Part shown: positions 10,257 to 21,896 of the stretch, one piece after another
Position numbering within the stretch: the first letter of the stretch is position 1
Layout of the letters: each line of letters begins with the position of its first letter
Source of the DNA: Fusarium oxysporum f. sp. lycopersici 4287
Lineage: Eukaryota > Ascomycota > Sordariomycetes > Hypocreales > Nectriaceae
Length of the DNA stretch: 64,000 nucleotides
Direction of reading: 5' to 3'
Assembly: GCF_000149955.1 (NCBI RefSeq)
Contig: NC_030991.1
Coordinates: 2,973,571 to 3,037,570, forward strand
Notes under the pieces: generated by a model
What the model was told of the DNA's origin: nothing
Database searches by the model: none
The model's input: only the letters and a program-made list of their open reading frames with translations
Program-made: the position numbers and the translations under genes

Positions 10257-12555
10257 GACTCGACCATATGGGTGGCCTTAAGAGCATCCTTCTTGTACAT
10301 GTTACCGTTTACGTACACTTCGATGAAGACCTGTCCAAGCATCTGCTTCTGGAACAGCCTGACACCTTCCAGTGAGACGCTTGAGAGCGCCGTTGCCAAC
10401 TCCTCTGCTATAAAGTCCCCTCCGGGGGCATTGAGCCACTTGGTGTAGTTGCTAATCTGACAGTAGGCTGACTGCAGCTGCCAATTGCTGTATCCTCGGA
10501 TCAAGCGCTCCCTGACGATCTCAAAACGATCTTCTTTGATATCCAGGTCTCGCATTGTTGTGACGACTTGTTCTAAGAGCACGGGCAGCTTATCATTGTA
10601 GCCGCCAATCTCCAGGAACACACCGCGCGAATGGAGACCGACGTTGTACTGCAAGCCAGTCAGCTTCGCGTCGTACGAGTACTCCTCGAGCCTATCACGG
10701 ACGAGGTCCGAGAACAGTCGAGCCTTGACGTTATTTTCTGCTGAAGCATATATAAGTGGTGTCTTCAAGCTGACAACAACGTTGGCGCGAGGAACCCAGA
10801 ATGTATCATCCTTCTTCCACCATGTCCTGGCAATGCAATCATTGCGGATAACCCTGGGGTTCTGTGCCGGCTTATCCACCTCCTTCCTCTTGACCTCGAG
10901 CTTGGTAGGAATAAACTTGTTCTTGTGAGGTAGGTGAAGGGCAGACAGTCGATCTTTGGGAGAGACTGCAAAGGCTTTCCTGCACTCCTCCATAAGATCA
11001 TCGGGGATCTTTTCATGTCGATATTCAGTTCCGTACCACTTTTCCTTCTGGTCCCAGTTGCCAGGATATTCGCGTGATACAATGGTCATGCGGAAGTTAT
11101 CCGGGTGAATCGTGGCAAGGGCCTTTTGGATCTCATCAGGTGCAAACTCTCGGAGACGGCTGTGTCCACTAAGCAGCCATTCCCGAGGAAGAGGCTTTTG
11201 CATGGCAGAGCTGATTCGGCAGGTAAATTCACAGGCAGGCGTCTTTTGCTCAAACATAAAATCGATATCAGCCATTTTCTTCTGCTCTTGGAAGATCCAC
11301 TCCTGGGGCGGGCTCTCGCGCAGGAGACTGATGTACTGGAAAAAGATCTTGACGATTTCAGGGTAGTTCTCGAGACCCTCCTCCGTCAAAAGGACCTCTA
11401 CATCAAAGGTACCAGGAGCACCGGGGCAGATGGGGGAGGCACCGGCGGTAAGACCATTTGCCCAACCTTTGGACTTGATACATGACATGATACTTCCCGG
11501 GCCCTCGTGCCCGATGAGATGGCTAATATATCGGCTAGGCTGAGTAGCAAACATAGACTCCTCATCGATAAAGGGGAATTGCAGGTTAAGCTCTATCGAG
11601 TCCTTAACAGGCTTCGCGAAACACTGCCTACCGAGATCGGCTTCCCTGAAAGGAAGTTCGCCGGGCCATCTGTTTGGCGGAAGCTTCTTGTTGATGACAG
11701 GAGAGAACAACTCAGCGACCCATTTCTGAAGCACGTCAAGCGGTTCTCTACCTAGAACAACTAGTTTCATGCGGTTTGCTGAATAGTGTCTGGCATGAAA
11801 CTCGATAAACTTGTCCCTCACATTAATTCCACGTGCCTCGGGAAGTGTCTTGAGAGCCTCAAAATTGCCAGTACCGAAGTGGCAGAACGGGTGTTCAGGG
11901 TTAGAGAGAAACTTCCCTAGCTGAGGCAGCCTCCACGTGTCGTTTTGGAGATTCTTTTTGTGTTCTGAATCGACAGCCTGTAGCTCTCGATCCAAGGTCT
12001 CGGCAAGGAAGAGAGGCTCAATGAAGAACTGGGCGAATCGGTCGAGAGCCTCGCGCAGAGGAGATGGGTTGGTATCGGAAGGTTCCTGGCCATTGTCCGG
12101 CTTGGCAGAGATATCGAAAAAGAAGGTTGTCGATGTCGGCCCTGTGTAAGCATTTGAATCTCCTGCATTGGCGGAGATATATTGGCCGTATTCGTTCTCA
12201 ATTGGAAATTTCTTGGTGCCCATGAAGAGAAGCTGTTGTCAGGGAGAGATATTAGCCTGTCGCCTGTACATCACAGCTGTTGGATCGGAGCACTTGCATG
12301 TTCGACCGCATGGGCCATACCGGGAATATCAGGCTCATCGCTAAAGTATCCCACATTGACATCTAACGCAGCGCTGGCCTTGTCGGTCTTGGGATCATGC
12401 ACCAGGGTAACCTCGAGCTCGTTCCCCAGACGGATAACTCGGTATTTACGATCGTCTTGTAAAGGCTTCTCGAGGGAGTCAGTAACAAGCGTCACGGGTA
12501 TATGAGCATTGCCCGCTACTGTGGGGGCATCTTCTTCGCGTTCCGAGTGAGGCAT

Positions 12556-14231
12556 TGCTGATGCGATTGTGTTAAGACATAGATTCTCGGCATTCGTTGG
12601 CGTGATAAAATAAAAGAGGTGAACACAATAACAATGAAAGCTGAGATCGGCCAAGCGTTCCTAAGATCGAGGTAAGATGTTGGCAAGGTCGAAACCACTT
12701 ATAGTCATGGTAATGGTTGGGGTGCAGGGCGGGTAAGTTAGTGCGAAGCTGGGGATGGACAATGCTGGTCCGACCTGAGCAATCCAGGCATCAAAGGAAG
12801 GAGACAAGAAGTCTATGGCATGGGACCGAAAGATCTGCAGCCGAAGCCTGCAGTGGCCCGTACCTCCCAGTAACAAAGGTGCAGAGTGAAGGCAATGGGA
12901 CACAGGTCTGTTCCACATTTCCTCAGCGTCTTAGTTCATGAGTTCATGCAAACGAGGTACCTCACTCCCATGCATAGTACAAGCCTGTGCAGATGGTCCA
13001 CGGCCGTTCCAAAGTACCGCTAAGCCGGCTGCGGTGAGTGGTAAGGGGTGTTTGAGCCGATGTTCGTATTAAGAGTTGGTCGTATCCGTACATGGCTGCT
13101 AGCTGTCGTTGTTAGCTCGGTTAGGAGGGCTCGGAGAAGAAGAAGAAGAAGAAAAGAGGAAACGGAACGGAACATGGCTCAAATTGAGGGCCGGAAACTA
13201 CTCAACGCAAGCCATTGGCTTTTCCAATCGGGTCTCGTCTCAATTGCTGTGGGCTTGCATGTCTTGCTCCTTTTTGAGACAAAATCAGGGGCGACTGAGA
13301 GGCTGGCGGGGATCCCCTGGCGAGCGCAGGGTGAACCAAATCTAGCTACTTCTGTTAGCGGCGTCAGGGGTGTGCGGCGTGTCTGGCCCCTGTCGAAAAG
13401 CAAGGATGGCTGTTGCCGCCTGTCAGAGCGAACCACCCTGAAAAATGTCCCATCTAGGCGAACCCTGTCTCTCTATTGGGGAGGGCTCGCACTGTACCAT
13501 CCACTGCAACCCATCCTGTGTGACTGCGGGTCTAGGGCTGAATTGGTAGTGCCGGGGTGATGGAGCTTGTGGGGCACCTTGCCTCTGATGCCTTGCTGCA
13601 TGGCAATTTAGATAACGCAGCGACAAGGAAAGGTTGGTAAGAAGCGAGGGCGGGCGGAGGCGAGGTCCACAAAGTCATCCCATCAGCGACGGCAACACCA
13701 AAGATATTCCTGGTAGGTAGGCGGGGAACCACATTGATACCAATAGAATTAGCACGACGGTCATCGCAATGTTTGGGTCGGCCATCCTTACACGAACATG
13801 TTCTTTCGACTGTTTTGCGAACAGCGAGGTGTCGCTCAATCAACTAGCCTCTGTTGTTTCTACTGTGAAGCGCCTGTTAGATCGCCCTGTCAGAAAGCAG
13901 TGAGCTTCCTCTTGGGCACCGGCCCTTCTCAAGTCTCTGTTGTTTTGTACTTGCCTGTTGGGGTGGAGGTGCAAAGGCCGTACTCGGCAAACTGAAGCAC
14001 GGCGCTGAACGATAACTGTTGGATGCTTCCATACTGACTCTCAAGTTTTATGGCACAATGAGAAGTGAAATTGCATTCTGAGTTTCTGGACAAAAGCCTT
14101 TGATTTAAATATTTGCTGGCAGTGACAGAAGTCCGCCTTACCCACTGCGCCCCCTCACAGCCACTTTGAAGACTGACCGAGTCTATGAATTCACCCAATA
14201 ATGATTGGGTGAGGCACATGGAGCGGCTGAT
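12556..14231. other. Spacer between STE23-like gene and next gene; 5' region of the STE23-like gene
   Basis: No supported gene. A GAAGAA purine run lies near 13133-13160. Open frames at 13048-13560 lack motifs and biased composition. Confidence 0.5.
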
Positions 14232-15032
14232 TCAATACATGACTACAGTGTTCAGGGTAGCAATCTCTCCAGGATCTTCCTTCCCAACGGCCGTGTCTGG
14301 TTGTTTGCGTTTCTTTCTCTGGACAAGCACCTTGACGCAACATTCGAAAAAGTCTAAGTAAACAGTAGCAGCAGCATACTGAAGTGCTATAGGCAGTGAC
14401 GACACGTGCTCGGAGTCATGACAATACTTCCGCATGTCCACCATTAGCTTCAACAATACGGCGTCCCCAAATATCATATCGTGGATGAAGGGAGCTTCGC
14501 TATCACCAAACCGCTTGCCAATGCTCTCAAGGGACAACTTGCCAATTAAATCGATCTCAACAGTAAAAGATGCATCAATCGTTTTTTCCATGATTACGGT
14601 GCTTGTCTTGCAGCCATCGACAGTCCCGGCGGTAAATCTTCCAAGAGGGCTGCTCGGCTCGACACCAACAGCCTGCTGGAGCTCGCGGAGAAGGACAACG
14701 GCTGGTCCCAGTAGCTGAAGGCAAATGCTAATGGGATTTGCCTCAGGCATCACCATCTGATTCCGAATGTTCTGAGTCCACATGCCAAATAGCTCCATCC
14801 GGTTGCGGTGATGTTCCAAAGGTGCTGGTATAGAGTTGTCGGCCAGCGTTGCTGTCTTGGGCTCCAAATTTCCATCTTCACTTTGATTTTCACTAGTAAT
14901 CGTAGTTGCCGTGGCACTTGATAGCCCTTCGGCGAATAGGTCGTCCGCATGGCTACTCTTGTGTGAAGTTGTAGGAGATTGGGGAGAAGATGATGAAGCC
15001 GACGATACAGAGGCCAATTCATTGCTTGTCAT
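14232..15032 (-). CDS. Hypothetical protein, 266 aa, Ser-rich N-terminus and helical C-terminal domain
   Basis: The first ATG of the open frame is at 15032; the frame continues upstream but without an ATG. Residues 1-70 are Ser/Thr/Ala-rich and probably disordered. Residues about 85-250 have alternating hydrophobic segments (SICLQLLGPAVVLLRELQQA, HDMIFGDAVLLKLMVDMRKY, AATVYLDFFECCVKVLVQRK) suggestive of a helical bundle. A basic cluster QRKKRKQPD near residue 245 could be a nuclear signal. The layout resembles the regulatory half of some fungal transcription factors, but no zinc cluster or other DNA-binding domain precedes it in the upstream DNA. Function is not recognised. A missed upstream exon is possible. 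Confidence 0.5.
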   Translation of the reverse strand: MTSNELASVSSASSSSPQSPTTSHKSSHADDLFAEGLSSATATTITSENQSEDGNLEPKTATLADNSIPAPLEHHRNRMELFGMWTQNIRNQMVMPEANPISICLQLLGPAVVLLRELQQAVGVEPSSPLGRFTAGTVDGCKTSTVIMEKTIDASFTVEIDLIGKLSLESIGKRFGDSEAPFIHDMIFGDAVLLKLMVDMRKYCHDSEHVSSLPIALQYAAATVYLDFFECCVKVLVQRKKRKQPDTAVGKEDPGEIATLNTVVMY

Positions 15033-15669
15033 TGCGCCTCGGTGAGGATCCAACAATGAAGGCAGAGATGGAATGTGCTAGTTTGTGATTCTTTGTTCTT
15101 GATCGTTCTCGGCGTAGCAAACATCTATACCAAGACAGTGAAGCTAAAATCTCTGGTTCTTATATTCAACTGACATCCTTTGTACCTGATGAATCACAGC
15201 AGTCAGGGACCCCGGCACACAACATGCATTTGAGCCCGGCATGTCTCCCTCGGCGTCTAGTGACTGGGATCAGTATGATATCTTTGGCCGCTGGATAAGG
15301 CTGGTGGTTTCCGTCACATCTGTAGCGGATTGCTGGAAGTGAGATGGAAAGGAAGTCTCTACAACAGTCTCTGGAAAGGAGGGCTTTCATCACATTAACG
15401 TACATCCATCGGAGAGAATCGAATATCGAGAAGCTCATCTCACTGGTATCGGTTAGTCCAATCATACTTTTTCACCATTGAGCAGCGATCAAGCCTTTCT
15501 GGTTCTGAAGGCAGATAGCTGTAGCTTACGTGACATGGTTCAAACTCTGCACAAGGATGGTCATGTTGCGGCTGAAGAACATGGTCGCCGGCTCCGAGAC
15601 CTGGAAGGTACGTCCCCGAAACGTTACAATAGATGTTTGCCAATAGCAACATCCGTAACCATGTGAAGT
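15033..15669. other. Divergent intergenic region
   Basis: Lies between the minus-strand 266-aa gene and the plus-strand gene starting at 15670, so it probably holds both promoters. Several short minus-strand frames (15166-15652) are present but I could not join them into a credible gene. Confidence 0.4.
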
Positions 15670-16637
15670 ATGGCGGTGAGGCTCTATATCCCTATCGAAA
15701 CAATTGTTAGTTGTTCATACATGCCTCCACGACAAAATCCAAGCTGCCTTTGGACGCTTCGACTACAACCCTCGACGCCAAGAAGCGCTATCATCGATGA
15801 AATTCGCGAAATCGGACGCCAGAACCGACAAGCTCGCGCCTTCACCAATAGCATCAACAATGCTTTGTCTTCTCGTGTTGTTCTGGTCGATGGTGAAGAC
15901 AAATGGGAACAACAACCGGATGCGCAGTTCGAGCATGACAAAGCCAGGCACCCGGGCGTAGTTCTCGAGGTCGCATTGACTCAAGACCCGGATGAGTTGC
16001 GACGGATTGCCAGACGATACATCTATCATACCAATGGACAGATCAAAGTGGTTCTTGGCATTGATCTCAATGAAGACAAAGAGTCCACCATATCAGTTTG
16101 GAAGCCCACGTTCAGCCCAGCACAAAATGATGATGGAGTTGACATGGATATTGAGCAAGTTGCTCAGCTACAGGTATATCTTGTGTTCTTTCAGCTTCAT
16201 ACGTGAAAGGAACAAGCTGACTGATTCAGCCTTTTCGAGACGCCAACAAGAACCCTGTAAACGGTGCCTTGACACTACACCTTCACGACTTTGCGCCTGA
16301 CAATCTATGTCAAGGCTGTCCCAACACTGCCTTCTTAATCTCATACCGCGACATGTCAGACATGATGGCTAAGGCCGAACGGCGCAAACTGCTACGAGAA
16401 CAAAAGGAGGTACCGAAGCCCTTAATCCGCGTTGTTAAGAAGCGACGCTATTCAGAGAGCTCAGAGGGCCAGATGGCGGAAGAGGATGAGAAGCGATACT
16501 CCGATGAGGCAGACGATGCGAATGACAAGGAGGATCGTGACGACGGAGCTTACGAGCCTCCCAAGAGTCTTGAAAAAATAGCTTTTGTGCCTCGTAAGAA
16601 GCGTGGTCAAGGGGCGGGCTGGGACGATGGTTCTTGA
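15670..16637 (+). CDS. Hypothetical protein, 303 aa, possible PD-(D/E)XK nuclease-like fold
   Basis: Two exons: 15670-16173 and 16230-16637, joined by a 56-nt intron with GTATAT donor, CTGAC branch and CAG acceptor. The intron is placed because the frame continues in phase as LQ|PFRDANKNPVNGALTLHLHD. Residues 81-145 contain PDAQFEHDK, then HPGVVLEVALTQ and, after a helix, GQIKVVLGIDLNEDKEST. Asp84, Glu100 and the hydrophobic strands resemble the core of PD-(D/E)XK-type proteins such as the Uma2-like families common in filamentous fungi, although the usual Lys of ExK is Ala here. The C-terminal third is charged (EEDEKRYSDEADDANDKEDR) with basic, nuclear-signal-like ends (VVKKRRYS, VPRKKRGQ). 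An alternative start is the ATG at 15721. Function unknown. Confidence 0.6.
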
Positions 16638-18492
16638 TTTTTTGGATTGCACTGGTGTTCTGGACAGATTATGAGCTCTAGATGAATAGCAAGGGAGTTG
16701 GATGACACCCTACTGTATAAAGGTTGAACCAAAACCCGCCGCATTGTCTCCCACCTATCTGACGATGTCTGTTAGACCTAGGGTTATGAAGAGAGTAGAG
16801 AGTAGAGAGTAAACGCGGTGAGCCAATCGTTTGACATAGTCATATCAGAATCTCAAAACAATCTTGATAATTTTGCCTTGCCTAGAATCTTTGAGTATTC
16901 TGTCTGAGAACTTTATGGTGCGTTGAGGGGATCTATGAGTTAAGAAAGCTGCACAGAGAATATAGGAACCAACAGGGTACCTTGCCTAAAGCTGTATTTA
17001 TGACATGTACTATTTGATAGAACTTGTTCGTAAAGAGATTGCCTGCCGTAAAGCAAGGGGTATCTTGATTTTGGGCGTAGCACGCTTGGGGCTGCCTCGC
17101 ACGCGCTATCGTCTTCGCTCCTGATACTCAACCCACAGCTATTCCCAGGTAAGACAGTAAACTTTGTCTGAGACACAATCGTTTCTTCATACGTAGTCAA
17201 GTAGTGGTCCAGATCTCTCTGAGCACTTTCCATTTCAAAATACCAGACTACATATCATTGGCAACTGTATCAGTCTTTGCAAACGACAAGTGGCTGTGAT
17301 GCGTGGCTATAGTTAGCGACGGTTTCTGATTGGAAATCGCTACAGATCTCCGTATCTGGCGCAGACTGGACCATTGCTGAGGCAGGCTAGGGCTAGTGTA
17401 TCATGTCTACTGCCTACGTGATAGCAGCTGACTTAGAGTTTGATCTCCACGCTTAGGCACATTCTGCAATCCAATACATCATCAACTATGAAATCAGTGC
17501 AGTTCCGTGATCTAACCGAAAGCATCAGACTATCGACTGCATCATCTCAGTAGCATGGAGTTGGTTGGTCCGCTTGAAGCTACGCGGTGGGGCATTAGAG
17601 TACCTCAACCAGCTGAATGTAGACCCGTTGCTTGAACAAGCCCCCTTGCAGAGAACTTGACACTATCGCAAAGCGCGCCATGATGTGCTGCAGCATCGTC
17701 TAGCATTCTCGGCCGGACCATTTACTGTGTCCCTGCTATTGATGAGTACACGGGGCCTTAGTATTCTTTTGACGGAGGGCAAGAATTATTATACACCTTA
17801 ATATTAGAATCTAAAGGATCTGTGACGTTCTGCCTTTGGTAATCTATGGCCATGATAATGCTGATTGGGTTTGCAACCGATCGTGGGAGCTCCAGGAAAG
17901 AACGCTGGTGGTACCATTTCAATCAATCCTATTGATCTCGTTCCTGCTTCTCAGCTAATGGGATCCCCTCCCCTGTACCGAATCTTGAGGGCTGAAGGTG
18001 CGGTTGATGATTCGTTAAGCTTCCTGCATCAAGAGTATGATGGTAACTGACATGTGTATGCACAACACAGAGTAGGTGGATTCATGCAGGGCCACGAACT
18101 ACGATGACCTATGCAATCGCCAGATCATCTGTATTTGCAATGGCTATAGGGGCCAGCTCGGCCACCGATATCAAGCCATTTTAGACCTTTGCAGATATTC
18201 CCGTGCCGCTCGGTCCTCTGCAGTATGCAGCATCGAATAGCAACCAGGAACTATCTGTGAGACTTGCAGTGTTGATGTCTAAGACTTGCAGAACTCTCCA
18301 ATCCAACCCATTCAGTATGGTTCAGTTCTCAAGTGGCGGGGGATCTTGATGGTCAAGTCACTATATAACAGAGGCCCCATGTCCTTCGACAAAGCAAGCC
18401 AGCCTCCAGGTATTATCGTTATTCTTACTACTCTCCCAGCGACATTTCGGAGCCTTCACCTTGTTTAAGCTTTTCTTCATTCTTACGCCAAA
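16638..18492. other. Long spacer, upstream region of the BrlA-like gene
   Basis: No credible gene over 1.8 kb. There is a short GAGAGTA direct repeat near 16793-16812 and a TATATAA box at 18362-18368. Long upstream regions are common for fungal developmental regulators. Confidence 0.5.
18362..18368 (+). promoter_or_regulatory. Putative TATA box of the BrlA-like gene
   Basis: TATATAA 125 bp upstream of the ATG at 18493, followed by a CT-rich leader and a favourable start context (CCAAAATGC). Assigned by position only. Confidence 0.4.
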
Positions 18493-19647
18493 ATGCATCT
18501 CGAGTCAGATTACCGGTTCGGCATGGACGACGCCGCTTTCAGCCTCTGCAGCCAGCCCATGTCCTGTCCTTCTACCACCACAAGTTTCTCCTCGGCCTCA
18601 TCAGCCTACGACCCGTTCACTCCTACACCTCGACGGTCAACACCTGATGGATTCAGCAACATCGACTTTGGGGTTTCTTACAGCCCTGTCCGTCACCGGG
18701 CAGAGCTGACCCCTCCCCCATCAGCAATGGGCAAGTTCATGTTCGGGCCTGTGAAGCCTGAGCCTGAGCACGCCTCATTCTTCGACTCCCTCCCCAGCAC
18801 TCCCATGAATCAAGAGCAACTCGGCTTCGAGTGCGAGCATATGATGGACATGAACATGGCACAAAACGGTTCAATGGGATCACTAACACCACAAAGCTCC
18901 TTTGGCATGTATTCGTACTCTCCTGATGCTTCCATGGGCCCCGCCTCATTCACGATGACACCAATGCAAAGCATCTCTGGCTCTGAAGCTGCCGAGACCG
19001 GCTCATCATGGTGTTGTGCCAACGATAGCACCAACACATTCTTTCCCATCAGACAACTCTCTAGTGATTTTGACGCTTTTGACTTGGACCACCACTCTCA
19101 GTCACAGCTTGGTTACCATTTCCACGACCTCAACTCTCCTAACTACAAGCGTGCTCAAAGGAAGTTGATGGTCCACGGGATACAACAGAAGAGTGCCGAA
19201 CTTAAGCGAGCTCAGTCCCGATCATCAAGGAAGCGATCGAGCAAGCCCAATTCTGCTCAAGTTAGTGTTCAAAGAGCCATGTGCAAGTGTGACTACCCTG
19301 GTTGCCTCAAGGTCTTCCAACGAAATGAGCACCTTAAGCGTCACAAGCAAGTGTAAGGACTTACTAAGATTCATAAAAAAAAAAAAAGAACATTTTCACT
19401 AATAAACTACAGTTTCCATGGTGAAGGGCCCAACCGTTTCTCATGCGAGTTCTGCGGAAAGGACCAATTCAACCGTCAAGATAATCTCAACAACCACCGC
19501 AGGTTACACGTACGACCCAACAGCCGAAACCGCGGTGTTCAGTTCATCCCTGCTGCAGTCCCTGTCATTGAGCAAGAGGAGCGAAGCAGAAAGCGAAGAG
19601 CACCATCAAAGCCGAAGATGGCAAAGAAGCATTGCTCAAAAGACTAA
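18493..19647 (+). CDS. brlA: BrlA-like C2H2 zinc-finger transcription factor
   Basis: Two exons, 18493-19352 and 19413-19647, separated by a 60-nt intron (GTAAGG donor, CTAAT branch, CAG acceptor) that contains a 13-A run. The product is 364 aa. Residues 1-260 are Ser/Pro/Met/Gln-rich and probably act in activation. The two C-terminal fingers are CDYPGCLKVFQRNEHLKRH (finger 1, completed by FH across the intron) and CEFCGKDQFNRQDNLNNH-RRLH (finger 2), joined by FHGEGPNRFS. They are followed by RPNSRNRG, FIPAAVP and a basic RSRKRRAPSKPK segment. This finger pair and linker match BrlA, the central activator of conidiation in Aspergillus and relatives. All zinc ligands are present and no break is seen, so the gene looks functional. 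Whether it is the orthologue of BrlA or a relative cannot be settled here. Confidence 0.82.
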
Positions 19648-21626
19648 GCTTGCCTGGTGTTTCTTTACTTTGCCGTTGAGCTAAAGCCACTGGAAGCGCC
19701 GTTGTTGTAGGCTTTTGACTTGAATATAGAGCCGCTTCTGCCCCCTTTAATCTTTCTACGTGGTGTCACGGGAACCCTGTTCAAGATAGGGGTGTCATAC
19801 CGAATGCATCCCAGGCAACAAGTCCAGAGCTATATGATCATATAATATTCACTAGAGTACCCTAGACTTCAATAATTCGATACCATTGCTACAACTTTAG
19901 AGTATATTAGCCCTCATATACCTAGCATCTTAAATCTTCAAACGTATCCTCCTCAAACAGAGAGTCTTGGTGAATATTCCGCGCTTGTCATCTTAGCTTA
20001 CAGCAGCTGCCCCATCTTGAAGCAAGTTATCGCAACAATTCTGATAGACAGAGTCTTTCGTGTCACCGGCCGCTGTACGGCTTTGCCTATAGGCTCTGCA
20101 AGGCTTTCCTCCATCGCCGAGTCATCAATATGCCTTTAGTCCACTGACAAGAGTGATGCAATGATGCTGCGGCTCAATCATTACCGAAACTTTAGCAATT
20201 TTAGGCCAGTCAGATTCTACCCCTTCAGTGCCAAAGTGGGGCTGTGTCAGAACGGCGCGCTCCGTGCCCGGTCTGTGATATTCTGGAATTAAGAAAGTTG
20301 AATACATTCGGCAAGCTGTAATTAAACAGATTCTAGGCGATATGAAGGACGCGTCTATATACGCTGTGGCTCTTCTCTACATTAGATTTGAGGCAGCGGG
20401 AGGCGTTTGTCGATGGCGTCGTCCAAATACCGGACAAGTGAACAAAGAGCGCTCCGAAGAAAAGCCTCCTATTGGCCATTGTATTGCTTGCAGATTCGAC
20501 GAGATTGCTTCCCTCAGTCTTCAGCTTCAGATCCCTATCTACCTTCTCAGGCCTCTCTGTCTTACGTGTCAGATCGTTCTCAGCTTCTTCCGATATCAGC
20601 AATTAATTGGAGAGAACTATAGCCACACTAGAAAGTCACGGCCGAGATGATGAGGAAGGCAAGTGTTCCAATATATTACCCTCAGTTATGTGAGGTCGAT
20701 CAGAATGACCCCCGCCGCCTCCCCACATCTCCATTACCTACGTCCGTTACCATGGTATCGCCATCATCTGGGCTTTGCTTGACGGGAATGCCTTCCCGAT
20801 ATTTCGCCTTATAGACGTGAAAGCCCTGCAAGCATGCCATCTAACGTAAGGTCAAATTCCGGCGCTATCGGGGTGGCCTACGGCCCTTCCTCCGGTAGCG
20901 AAGGTGCAGAAGCGATGGTAATGAGCTGTTCCCGGTTCTGATGACCGCCACAATTGTAGAGTCTGGTTGTCTTCTAGCGCAGAGAGTAGGCATGCTGCAT
21001 GGACTCTCCGCGACATAATATGCCATCCAGGAGCTATTCAGGCTCAGTTGCTAATACAGGAGGTTCAGTGGTACAATATAAGTTGTTCGGAGTCCGGACT
21101 ATGCTTAGCTCACGACTTGGTGACACGCCTGGAGGTCTCCCATGACATGAACCCCCCCCCCCCCCCTTCTGGCCTGCGCTCTTATCCGTCTGATTGATAA
21201 CATGAGATTACTCAATCAAACAGGTTCTGCCGCTGGAGAATATGGAGCCATCATAATTAAGAACTTCGGACTTGACCCTGCACGTCAAGTCATCATACAT
21301 TCTGCCTAACAGCTGTCGAGCCCTTATCGGCTAAGCAATTGCAACAGAATACGAAGAGACGGATAACAAACAGAATGCACGCATTAAAAATTTCGGTATC
21401 AACTTGAGATGGCATCCAGCACTGATCGCCATACACAGCATCAAATGGAAAGGAAATCTATAGAGGGTGGTAGAAAGGAGGAAATAATACACACCACGCT
21501 GGCCACCGTCGCGAGAGACCTCCTAGATCATCTCGTTTCGGTTCAAGCTAGTCGACAAGTGCTTGTTTCGAGAATCAATTGGCGAACGCGAAACATCAGG
21601 GTTGAATGACACTGGCGGGGGAGACT
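19648..21626. other. Spacer, nothing recognised
   Basis: No supported gene. A run of about 15 C lies near 21150-21166. Small open frames at 20333-20650 occur on both strands without motifs. Confidence 0.5.
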
Positions 21627-21896
21627 TCATCGTCGAGGTATAGGAATGCTCTCAAAGGGAGCCTCGGAAGGGGCAAATCGGACATGCTCCTTTCGATTGC
21701 GGCTGGCAGAACGAAGTCGCTCACTGACCTTGTGAATGCGGCCTGAGATGCTGCTGTCTCCAATGCTTCTGCCTCGGTTGTGGCTCCTGTGGGAAGCTGG
21801 TGCCGGAGGGCTGGCCTCTGACGCTTGATCATTACCAGATGATAAATCGTCGTCCATGACAATATCAATCATGCCTGATGCAACAGGGCCAGTCTT
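21627..21896 (-). pseudogene. Orphaned C-terminal tail of the WD40 protein, after an in-frame TAG
   Basis: Immediately after the TAG (21899-21897) the same frame stays open for 89 codons to a TGA at 21627-21629. It reads KTGPVASGMIDIVMDDD, then a Ser/His/Arg-rich stretch with SHRSHNRGRSIGDSSISGRI and SERLRSASRNRKE. The composition continues that of the upstream protein, so this is almost certainly its former C-terminus. The stop context (TAT TAG AAG) is not a known readthrough signal. Either the protein is truncated by 89 residues or the stop is read through or edited. Confidence 0.7.

Larger units (their letters stand above)
6485..12555 (-). pseudogene. STE23: STE23/insulysin-like M16 metalloprotease gene, interrupted by a hAT transposon
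   Basis: M16 (insulinase) proteases of this type process a-factor pheromone and other peptides in fungi. Exon 1 (12555-12298) starts MPHSEREEDAP and ends in the zinc motif HAVEH. A 65-nt intron (12297-12233) has a GC donor (GCAAGT) and CTGAC branch site. Exon 2 (12232-6915) contains the downstream zinc-ligand region ELQAVDSEHKKN and the M16 repeats. It is split by a hAT element at 7441-10256, and host sequence is duplicated only as the 8-bp target site. On either side the frame is open and would be continuous. A 53-nt intron (6914-6862) leads to the last exon (6861-6485: FFNQHLNPTSSQRARLS), whose final 30 residues after VRPVKHVSDFE look unlike the usual short family tail. As it stands the gene cannot make a full-length protease. 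A functional paralogue elsewhere is likely (inference). Confidence 0.9.

Noticed and set aside
13048..13560. 170-codon open frame, plus strand
   Set aside because: No motif, mixed composition, overlapped by equally long frames on both strands, no splice-consistent extension.
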